Part shown: piece after piece, positions 1 to 6,287 of the stretch | How the letters are laid out: every line of letters starts with the position of its first letter | How positions within the stretch are numbered: the first letter of the stretch is position 1 | Notes under the pieces: generated by a model | Database searches by the model: none | Seen by the model: only the letters and a program-made list of their open reading frames with translations | What the model was told of the DNA's origin: nothing | Made by a program: the position numbers and the translations under genes | From: Lachnospiraceae bacterium | Lineage (GTDB): Bacteria; Bacillota; Clostridia; Lachnospirales; Lachnospiraceae | Length of the DNA: 20,824 bases | NCBI GenBank assembly: GCA_009774535.1 | Contig: VSNY01000064.1 | Span: 1 to 20,824, forward strand | Reading direction: 5' to 3'

Positions 1-2
1 GG

Positions 3-1955
3 AATATATTTTTATCTATTTTGGGAATTTCAGTATCCATTGGATTGATTGTGATTGGATTGATTTTTCTGTCACCATTTTTAAACAAAAGGTATGCCGC
101 AAAATGGAAATACATGATTTGGATTTTTCTCGCATTACGGCTTCTTATTCCTTTTAGCGGAGCGAATTGGCAGGATGTTATGAATAGGATGTCGCAACTA
201 AAAGTTGAAACGAATTCTGAATCAGAAGAAAATGACGCAGACAATCCAACTGACATAGCAATGTCATATCGAGGGATTGTTGTTAAGATACCAGCACAGA
301 TGACTACTCCAATCAAAGCCTCGTCTGAGCAAAATACAGCAGATATAACCTTGCTTAATATAGTAACTCTTGTCTGGATAATTGGCAGCCTGATTTTTAT
401 ATCTGTACATCTTATCAGTTATTCCCATTATAAACGGCAGGTGATGAAAAAGGGGAGAATGATAAAAGAAACACGTATTTTAAGCCAGATATTTCGGCTC
501 AAACGCGAATTACATATCCGCCGTACAGTATGCGTGATGGAATATGATGAAGCTGAAAGCCCTATGATAATAGGCTTTATAAAACCTGTTTTAGTTTTGC
601 CAAAAGAGCAGTATGATTCAGAAGATTTGTTTTTTATATTAAAACATGAGTTGGTTCATTTTAAACGGGGAGATGTATATCTTAAACTGCTTTTCGTAAC
701 AGCGAATGCTGTCCACTGGTTCAATCCAATAATCTGGATTATGCAGAAGGAAGCTGTTATTGATATGGAGCTGTCCTGTGATGAAAGAGTTACACAAGGC
801 ACAAGTTTTGAGTTGCGGAAAGCATATACAGAAACATTGTTATCCATGCTGCATAAGCAATGTGTCAGGAAAACTGTTTTATCAACGCAATTTTATGGAG
901 GAAAAAAGATTATGAAAAAACGTTTTAAAAATATATTGATAAGAAACAGAAAGAAAAATGGAATATCTATATTGATATGCGCAGTTGTTCTATCAATCAC
1001 TTTGGGAATGCTGGTAGGTTGTTCTATTACAAAAGAGAATACGGAAAAAGAGAATATCAAAAACGAGGACACAGCAAATAAAAATATGGGAAATGTGTCC
1101 GAACCGTCCGGGGTGGAAGCTGCCCAAACTGCTCCGACGCCTGTTGACAATTCCTCTGCTGATAATAATACATTGGAAAATACAATTACACTTACCTTTT
1201 CAAAAGAAGGAGAGCAGGAACAAAAACAGGCTACGCTTGCGATTGGTAATGGCTATTCTTTCTATCTGCCTGATGATGAGAAGTGGTATCTATCCGCCCC
1301 TGACTTATGGACAACTGCTATCAATGAGCAGATCGCACTCTGGGTTACACATTTTGAAGGCGAATCAGTGAATTCTGTGAATCAAAAACTTGAAGGTGAT
1401 GGTTATGCGGAGGAGGATTCCCATAAGTGGTGGAAACAGGAGGGAGATTTGGTATATCGCATCGAGCAGAAAGTATTTGAAAATAACGTATGGGGAATAT
1501 TCTGTTCTTATCCGGTTGACTTTGAAGAGGGATGGGGAAGAGAATTTCCTGTGATTGCGAATACATTTGCGATATCAGATGGAGCAGAAAACGGAGAGAT
1601 GAATAATGCCGTAGGAACAGACGAATATCTGGGTGTTGAAGATTGTCAGAAAATCAAAACTCTTTTAGAGGCGTTCGCGGAATCATATTTTAATGGAGAT
1701 GTTGGCGCTATTCAGAAGTTTCTGGCAAGTACATATGAAGGGGAGGTTGATATATATGAAGGTACAGGAATCATAAGCGATTTAACGGTGAAGGGATTGT
1801 CAGATACTGATGAAAAAAAGATTGAAAATGGAAAATGTAATGCTTCCATAGAATTCAGGGACAGTAACTATGAAGATATGTTTCTGTACCTGACATTTAT
1901 ACTTGTCAAAGAGCAAGGTGAATGGAAAATACAGTTTTATGGTATGGAAGGATAA
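3..1955 (+). CDS. BlaR1-type M56 zinc metallopeptidase receptor, 5' partial
   Basis: Membrane-bound M56 (BlaR1/MecR1) peptidase, a family that senses an outside signal and usually inactivates a partner BlaI-type repressor. The frame is open to the window edge, and the residues before the TTG at 21 (IFLSIL) fit the family's first membrane helix, so the true start is probably a few codons upstream of the window. Counting from the TTG at 21: N-terminal helices around 1-20 and 30-48, another around 110-130, the zinc-protease motif HELVH at 209-213, the downstream MELSCDE motif with probable third zinc ligand E250, and a last helix at about 314-335. The outer C-terminal part (about 340-644) is not the penicillin-binding domain of true BlaR1. 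It has a low-complexity linker, then two possible globular parts, the last (about 545-644) NTF2-like in general pattern. A BlaI-like gene may lie upstream. Ends in TAA. It converges on the minus-strand cluster and is more AT-rich. Confidence 0.88.
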   Translation, partial: NIFLSILGISVSIGLIVIGLIFLSPFLNKRYAAKWKYMIWIFLALRLLIPFSGANWQDVMNRMSQLKVETNSESEENDADNPTDIAMSYRGIVVKIPAQMTTPIKASSEQNTADITLLNIVTLVWIIGSLIFISVHLISYSHYKRQVMKKGRMIKETRILSQIFRLKRELHIRRTVCVMEYDEAESPMIIGFIKPVLVLPKEQYDSEDLFFILKHELVHFKRGDVYLKLLFVTANAVHWFNPIIWIMQKEAVIDMELSCDERVTQGTSFELRKAYTETLLSMLHKQCVRKTVLSTQFYGGKKIMKKRFKNILIRNRKKNGISILICAVVLSITLGMLVGCSITKENTEKENIKNEDTANKNMGNVSEPSGVEAAQTAPTPVDNSSADNNTLENTITLTFSKEGEQEQKQATLAIGNGYSFYLPDDEKWYLSAPDLWTTAINEQIALWVTHFEGESVNSVNQKLEGDGYAEEDSHKWWKQEGDLVYRIEQKVFENNVWGIFCSYPVDFEEGWGREFPVIANTFAISDGAENGEMNNAVGTDEYLGVEDCQKIKTLLEAFAESYFNGDVGAIQKFLASTYEGEVDIYEGTGIISDLTVKGLSDTDEKKIENGKCNASIEFRDSNYEDMFLYLTFILVKEQGEWKIQFYGMEG

Positions 1956-1987
1956 ACGAATTTATAATAGCTCTACTTGATATATTT

Positions 1988-2020
1988 AAAAAAACAGCCA
2001 AATACGTGGGCCAGGACTGC
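1988..2020 (-). terminator. Probable intrinsic terminator of the minus-strand glycan operon
   Basis: On the minus strand, CAGTC (2019-2015) can pair with GGCTG (1999-1995), with one G-U pair, followed at once by seven T residues (1994-1988). The stem is short and the loop long, so it is only a moderate terminator. It lies about 120 bases past the last minus-strand stop codon and just before the end of the convergent M56 gene, where a terminator is expected. Confidence 0.5.
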
Positions 2021-2079
2021 TATTCTTTCACCTGAGAGTGTATGATTCAAGAAAAAGTACCTTTCAGAGCTGGTTTTTT
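2011..2079. promoter_or_regulatory. Glycine-riboswitch-like remnant or bidirectional terminator structure
   Basis: On the minus strand CCAG (2073-2070) pairs with CTGG (2014-2011), and inside it CTGAAAG (2067-2061) pairs with CTCTCAG (2038-2032). The segment ACTCTCAGGTGAAAG resembles the conserved 3' half of glycine riboswitch aptamers (consensus CTCTCAGG, then an A-rich AAAGGACAG). The usual internal ACCGAAGG/GGGC core is missing. The minus-strand terminator-like hairpin follows directly, but no minus-strand gene lies downstream. Read on the plus strand, the same stems precede TTTTTT (2074-2079) and could terminate the M56 transcript. Decayed riboswitch or simple terminator: both remain possible. 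Confidence 0.25.
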
Positions 2080-2089
2080 GACTTCAATT

Positions 2090-2116
2090 AGGCTTTTGGG
2101 AATTCCTCAAAAGCCT
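2090..2116. repeat. Perfect 9-bp inverted repeat with palindromic loop
   Basis: AGGCTTTTG (2090-2098) is the exact reverse complement of CAAAAGCCT (2108-2116). The loop holds the self-complementary GGAATTCC. It sits 26 bases past the stop of the last minus-strand gene. There is no T tract on either side, so it is probably an mRNA 3'-end hairpin, not a complete terminator. CCTGT-TAT-ACAGG (2114-2126) overlaps its right arm and could form a competing small hairpin. The rest of the 1956-2141 gap shows no gene. Confidence 0.6.
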
Positions 2117-2141
2117 GTTATACAGGTACATTCAACCGTTA

Positions 2142-3164
2142 TCAGTCTGGTGTTGAACAATCATAGAAGTTATGCAAGCCGATATTGAGAAAAGACAAAA
2201 CCTGGAAACAGACGTACATCACCCTCGCACCCCTGCGGACCCCAAACAGACCGATCAGCCCACGCAGCCCCCACGTTTTTATTTCCCTGCGGTACCATAG
2301 CAGACCGCATACGGAGACTGCCATCGCTTCACATTGGATGCGAACCGCCCTGTTCCTTCCGCCATACAGCAAAAGAAACACTTCCGCTTCATACGCCATC
2401 ATACGGTAAATCTCGTGTTTGTATCTGCACCATGTTTTCTGCTTTGCGAGTGCCGTACCCTGAGCAATGGCATGGTGCAGATGTTCTAAGCGCTGCGCCG
2501 TTGTAACCGATGTCACAGAGCCGTCACGCATCTGCCTGTAATAATAAAACGGGCGGTCCAGATAGCGATACGTCTTTGCATGTAATATGCAGCGCAGCGT
2601 CCACACCAGATCTTCCGCTGTCACGCCCTCTTCAAAGAAAACAGCATGCTGCAGAATCAGTTCCCGTCGTATCAGCTTCGCACAGGCGCTTCCCGGAAAC
2701 CGCGCAAGACCGGCCAGATACCGGATACCATACGACTTGCCGCGGTCTCTCAAATAAAAATCATCCATTTTTTCCAACGATCGCAGCCTGCCGCCCGGGT
2801 ATATTTTTTGCATTTTTAAAAAATAAAAGTCTGCTTGATCCTGCATCTGCTGTTCCAAATCTGCAAACGCTCCTTCTGCCAGAAAATCATCTGCATCCAA
2901 AAATAAAATATATGTACCGCGCGCATTTTTCAAGCCAGCATTTCTGGCTGCCGCAGCTCCCGCATGTTTTCCATGAATTACTGTAATATGTTTATATTTT
3001 TCCGCATAACTGCTGCAGATCGAAGCTGAACGGTCCTGCGAGCCATCCTCTGACAAAATGATTTCATACTGCATAGATACTTTGCATCCGCACAGGCTGT
3101 CCAGACATTTTTTAAGATATTTTTCTACATTATAGACCGGAATAATCACACTTATCACGCACAT
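2142..3164 (-). CDS. Family 2 glycosyltransferase
   Basis: Cytoplasmic GT-A glycosyltransferase of family GT2, expected to add a sugar from a nucleotide donor to the growing glycan. I chose the ATG at 3164 because the GT2 fold starts there (SVIIPVYNVEKYL within the first 20 residues) and it clears the upstream stop at 3209. A GGAAAGGTG-like ribosome binding site lies about 10 bases ahead. The protein is about 340 residues, normal for the family. Visible motifs are SEDGSQDRS near residue 40, the metal-binding LFLDADD near 90, and an EDLVW acidic motif followed by RQMRDGSVT in the acceptor half. The C-terminal part is basic and hydrophobic and may touch the membrane. It is the last gene of the operon. 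The same frame is open upstream to 3389 through the end of the preceding gene, which matters because that gene has a G10 tract. Donor and linkage cannot be told. Confidence 0.88.
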   Translation of the reverse strand: MCVISVIIPVYNVEKYLKKCLDSLCGCKVSMQYEIILSEDGSQDRSASICSSYAEKYKHITVIHGKHAGAAAARNAGLKNARGTYILFLDADDFLAEGAFADLEQQMQDQADFYFLKMQKIYPGGRLRSLEKMDDFYLRDRGKSYGIRYLAGLARFPGSACAKLIRRELILQHAVFFEEGVTAEDLVWTLRCILHAKTYRYLDRPFYYYRQMRDGSVTSVTTAQRLEHLHHAIAQGTALAKQKTWCRYKHEIYRMMAYEAEVFLLLYGGRNRAVRIQCEAMAVSVCGLLWYRREIKTWGLRGLIGLFGVRRGARVMYVCFQVLSFLNIGLHNFYDCSTPD

Positions 3165-3208
3165 CTGATTCTCACACCTTTCCGTATCCGGATCAACCGG
3201 AGATCCTC

Positions 3209-4288
3209 TTAGCCTTGAAAATCCCCCGGCTCTTTCCGGATCAAAACGACAGACCATGGAAAGCTTTTCCCGTGTTCCAAATCCCCCCCCCCGCATAAAA
3301 TATGAGATCTGACATATGATAAAAACTTTCGATATGTCCAATGATTGATATGCCCGGGAGGATTTCCAAATCTTCTTACATGTTTGCACACCAGCAGATT
3401 ACCCATGCAAAACCATGGTTCATCCGGCACTGTAAGCAGCACCGCATAACCTGCCACCCGCTGCAGCTCGGCCAGCGCTGCAGCAGGATCTTCCAGATGT
3501 TCCAGCACTTCCGTACATAATACAAGATCAAAAGTTCTGTCCGCAAATGGCATATGATAAAGATCTCCCTGCATAAACTCTGCCCCGGTATGCATAGTTC
3601 TGGCAATCTTTAATGCTTGTAGCGTATATTCCAAGCCTGTCACTTTCACATTTTTTATATTTTCGGAAATAAGACCGGATAAAAAACCTTCCCCGCAGCC
3701 TGCATCCAATATTCTGCATACTCTGTTTTGATCGTGAACCACCTGTTTTACCACCGTATTTACGGTCTTAAGGATCTTTCGGTTCAACCGCTGCACCATC
3801 ATCCGTTTTAACGGATTCGTGGTCATATATTTCTCGTAATTTCCTCTGTCATAACTATATTCCATCTGCCGTTTTCCCCTTTTTACAAATACCAGTTTTT
3901 TTCCGAACACATAATTAAATGCCATTACAACTACTGTCATAACATATTTTGCTGCCCGCCGCCCCAAAAATCCCTGTTCCACCAGAAGCAGAACACCCGC
4001 AAAGTCAATGATTCCGGTAAATCCTCGGGACAATACATATGCCGCCATCTCCTGCAGCTGTTCTTTCCATCCGGAACACACGCTTTGAAATACGAACCTC
4101 TTATTGACAAAATAGGCATAAATTTTTGCAGACACTATGGATACCGCGTTTGCAGCTTTATAATTCATCACATGCTGCAGCAGCAAATACAAAGTCAGAT
4201 TCAGGAAGGTCGTTGTGAATCCCCAAAATACATATAATACTGCTTGTCTGTCTTGTGCCTGTTCCCTGTTTTTCTCCTGTCTTTTCAC
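3209..4288 (-). CDS. GtrA-like membrane domain fused to SAM-dependent methyltransferase
   Basis: 359-residue fusion. Residues about 15-135 are a GtrA-like domain with four hydrophobic segments, the family linked to flipping or handling of undecaprenyl-phosphate sugars. Residues about 140-359 are a class I SAM methyltransferase with motif I LDAGCGEGFLSG starting near D195 (194-205), a GLEYT acidic loop after strand 2, FDLVLCTEVLEHLEDP for motifs II/III and a late FPW motif. The start is GTG at 4288; purine-rich AGGAG repeats lie upstream. It sits just after the GtrB-like gene, as GtrA partners usually do, which suggests one system that loads, methylates or flips a lipid-linked sugar. A run of ten G (minus strand) at 3292-3283 lies in the last tenth of the gene and encodes GGG. 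The G10 reading keeps the FPW ending, so this allele looks intact. The methyl acceptor is unknown. Ends in TAA. Confidence 0.85.
   Translation of the reverse strand: MKRQEKNREQAQDRQAVLYVFWGFTTTFLNLTLYLLLQHVMNYKAANAVSIVSAKIYAYFVNKRFVFQSVCSGWKEQLQEMAAYVLSRGFTGIIDFAGVLLLVEQGFLGRRAAKYVMTVVVMAFNYVFGKKLVFVKRGKRQMEYSYDRGNYEKYMTTNPLKRMMVQRLNRKILKTVNTVVKQVVHDQNRVCRILDAGCGEGFLSGLISENIKNVKVTGLEYTLQALKIARTMHTGAEFMQGDLYHMPFADRTFDLVLCTEVLEHLEDPAAALAELQRVAGYAVLLTVPDEPWFCMGNLLVCKHVRRFGNPPGHINHWTYRKFLSYVRSHILCGGGDLEHGKSFPWSVVLIRKEPGDFQG
3283..3292 (-). repeat. G10 homopolymer tract inside the GtrA-methyltransferase gene
   Basis: Ten consecutive C on the plus strand, so ten G in the coding strand. Tracts this long are prone to length change in replication. 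In the present length the methyltransferase reads through to its own stop. One additional G would put translation into the frame that is open all the way to 2142 and contains the GT2 gene. Confidence 0.9.
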
Positions 4289-4297
4289 CGTTTTTTG

Positions 4298-4327
4298 TTT
4301 TCTCCTATTTTTCTCCCTTTTCTCCTA
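4298..4327 (-). repeat. Three 10-bp purine-rich tandem units with SD-like cores
   Basis: On the minus strand the units read TAGGAGAAAA, GGGAGAAAAA and TAGGAGAAAA in exact 10-base register (plus coordinates 4327-4298). Each has a Shine-Dalgarno-like GGAG core. They fill the gap between the GtrB-like stop and the GTG start of the GtrA-methyltransferase gene. The nearest core is about 14 bases from the GTG, farther than ideal. A further ACAGGAGAAAA lies just inside the coding region. The whole stretch from about 4265 to 4355 is almost all purine on the coding strand. Confidence 0.75.
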
Positions 4328-4338
4328 CTTTTTTTCTT

Positions 4339-5286
4339 CTATTTTTTCTCTTTGAAATGGTTCTCACGGTATCTGCTGCGGTAAGTAGCGTCTACAAGCA
4401 TATCTCCAATCAGTCCGATAGAAATAAACTGCACACCAAGTACAAGAAACAAAATGCCCAGCAGCAGCAACGGACGTGTCCCTATGGAAGCCCCCATACA
4501 CCACTCCATCGTCAGCACAAGGCATACCAAAAATCCTACGGTAAACGACGACAATCCGATCCTTCCAAAAAAATACATTGGCCTGTCGTAATATCTGGAG
4601 AGAAAAGATACTGAAATCGAGTCAAATAGTCCTCTTAGATAACGTTCCATCCCATACTTCGACTTTCCGAATTTGCGTTTGTTATGGTGAACAGGGATCT
4701 CCGTGATCCGGTATCCTTTCCGGTATGCCAGAACCGGGATATATCTGTGCAGCTCTCAATAAATATCCAGGCTCTTTGCCACTTCTCGACGATATGCTTT
4801 ATATCCGCAGTTAAAATCATGCAGCTTCACCCCGGATAACCTGGATGTTATATAATTAAATACTTTGGACGGAAGCCGTTTTTCCAGCGGATCCAGGCGG
4901 TTTACTTTCCATCCGCTGACAAGGTCAAACCCTTCATCCAGCTTACGGATAAAATTCCCGATCTCAATCGGGTCATCCTGCAGGTCCGCATCCATTGTAA
5001 TGACAATATCACCTGTCACATTCCGAAAAGCCGCCTGCAGTGCAGCCGCTTTCCCAAAGTTTTTACGAAAGATAATCCAGTGTACATGATTGTCCCGTTT
5101 TCCGATCGCATGAATCCGTTCATAAGACGCATCCACAGACCCGTCATCTATAAAAAGAATTTCATAGTCTGAAATCAGCCCGCCATGTATACACGGATGA
5201 ATGGATTCCATCAGTTTTTCATAAAGCTCCATTAACGATTCTTCTTCATTGTAGACGGGTATGGCAATTGATAATTTGCGTTCCAT
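4339..5286 (-). pseudogene. GtrB/DPM1-like polyprenyl-phosphate glycosyltransferase, interrupted by TGA at codon 177
   Basis: GT2 enzyme of the GtrB/DPM1 type, which moves a sugar from a nucleotide donor onto undecaprenyl phosphate at the inner membrane face. Both halves lie in one frame: start ATG at 5286, stop TAG at 4341-4339, 315 residues plus the interruption, the family's normal size. Motifs: SIAIPVYNEEESL at the N terminus, FIDDGSVDAS, the metal-binding MDADLQDDP, DFNCGYKAYRREV, then after the break ELHRYIPVLAYRKGY and two C-terminal membrane helices. A TGA at 4758-4756 follows DIY where related proteins have Gly (GELHRYIP), so a single G-to-T change of GGA explains it. AGGAGG precedes the ATG, and the upstream gene's stop overlaps the start (TGATG). 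The truncated 176-residue product keeps the catalytic core but loses the membrane helices. A downstream ATG at 4650 could restart the tail. A true mutation, sequencing error or readthrough cannot be separated here. Confidence 0.85.
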
Positions 5287-6287
5287 CACCTTTCCTCCTT
5301 TGCACTTCTTAAGATCCCAAACTCTGCCACAGACCACACCGCTGTATCATCTGCTCCTGTCTGTTCTATCCGGTAATACTGATAGTACTGCGGCTGATCC
5401 AACAGATAATCCGACGCCGAACTGTATCTGTAAGATAGTTCTTCCCAGTTTTCTCCGGCATCCGAACCATAGATTTTGATTCCGCGCGCGCTTTCCCATA
5501 CCATGCTGCCCGTATCCAGATGAAATCCCAAAACCTCCTGTTTGGACCTGACCTTTACTTTTAAATGCATACCTGCATGCATAGGCTCTTTGGAACACCA
5601 TCTGGTATCCGGATCGTGATCCAAAAGCTCCCATACCGTATCGCTGCCATCAGACGCAGTCAGATCTTCCACCGCTTCTTTCGTATCCTGATTCGTCCAG
5701 TAATAATTCTCTTCATACAATGGCTCCAGTTCATAAATCGACCAGCAGACATTGTCATCATCCATCTGATTCACAAGCCTTATTTGTGAACATTTCTGCG
5801 GAAAATCAAATATATAATTTTCATTGTCCTGCGTTGTATAAGGAATATCCATCCAGGTTTCTGTTTTATTTTTATACTGTATCACAAGCTCTTTGGGATA
5901 ATCCCCCAGAGACTGGCCGATACTTAAGCGAATCCCTTTTAAGAGCCGTTCTTGTTCCAGGCTGAACCGGATTTCCATTCCGGCTTTCTGCATAATGTTA
6001 CTACACCATCTGGTAGAAGGGTCTGCATCAACGACATAGTGCAGTTCCTGTTCGTTGCAGTTCCCTGATAAAGCGGTAATTCCGCAGCTGTTCTCCCCAT
6101 ATACGCGAACTGCATAATTTACCTCGCCCGCAGTTACATTCTCATCAAACCGTATCCTGAAATAAGGCAGGAAAGCATCTGTGGAAATTACAGAAAACAT
6201 CGTATCCCCCACATAGGTATGGCTCTCTTTCGGATATAGCTTCCAATGCACGCCGTCCAAAGAACCATATGCAAATACGTTTTTCAC
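5286..6287 (-). CDS. Discoidin (F5/F8 type C)-like domain protein, probably the detached tail of the GT-C gene
   Basis: 333 residues with no signal peptide and no membrane helix. Two clear tandem units share the pattern D-x-D-P-x-T-R-W-C-S, then AGM, a beta-rich body and a W-S-[IV]-x-E ending: about residues 85-200 and 225-327. This is the discoidin/F5-F8 type C type of sugar-binding beta-sandwich. Residues 1-70 look like the second half of a third unit (YGSLDGVHW is the typical S-x-DG-x-x-W strand), whose first half is the end of the preceding membrane protein. The GTG start at 6287 overlaps the preceding TGA as GTGA, so translation coupling is possible. A cytoplasmic discoidin protein beside a GT-C enzyme makes little sense, so I infer that it belongs outside the membrane as the C-terminal part of one larger protein. 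Alternatively it is a real separate subunit. Ends in TGA, overlapping the next ATG. Confidence 0.75.
   Translation of the reverse strand: MKNVFAYGSLDGVHWKLYPKESHTYVGDTMFSVISTDAFLPYFRIRFDENVTAGEVNYAVRVYGENSCGITALSGNCNEQELHYVVDADPSTRWCSNIMQKAGMEIRFSLEQERLLKGIRLSIGQSLGDYPKELVIQYKNKTETWMDIPYTTQDNENYIFDFPQKCSQIRLVNQMDDDNVCWSIYELEPLYEENYYWTNQDTKEAVEDLTASDGSDTVWELLDHDPDTRWCSKEPMHAGMHLKVKVRSKQEVLGFHLDTGSMVWESARGIKIYGSDAGENWEELSYRYSSASDYLLDQPQYYQYYRIEQTGADDTAVWSVAEFGILRSAKEER

Noticed and set aside
3165..3389. N-terminal extension of the GT2 gene up to 3389
   Set aside because: The extension overlaps the methyltransferase end and has no conserved pattern; the GT2 fold starts at 3164 with its own ribosome binding site. 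It is kept only as a possible fusion linker if the G10 tract changes length.
4756..4758. TGA as selenocysteine or recoded glycine
   Set aside because: The family has Gly here, not Cys, no SECIS-like hairpin is evident right after the codon, and several other genes in the window end in TGA, so a different genetic code is not supported.
4339..4820. Two separate small genes at 4339-4650 and 4635-4820
   Set aside because: The first is the in-frame membrane tail of the broken GtrB-like gene; the second is a shadow in another frame.
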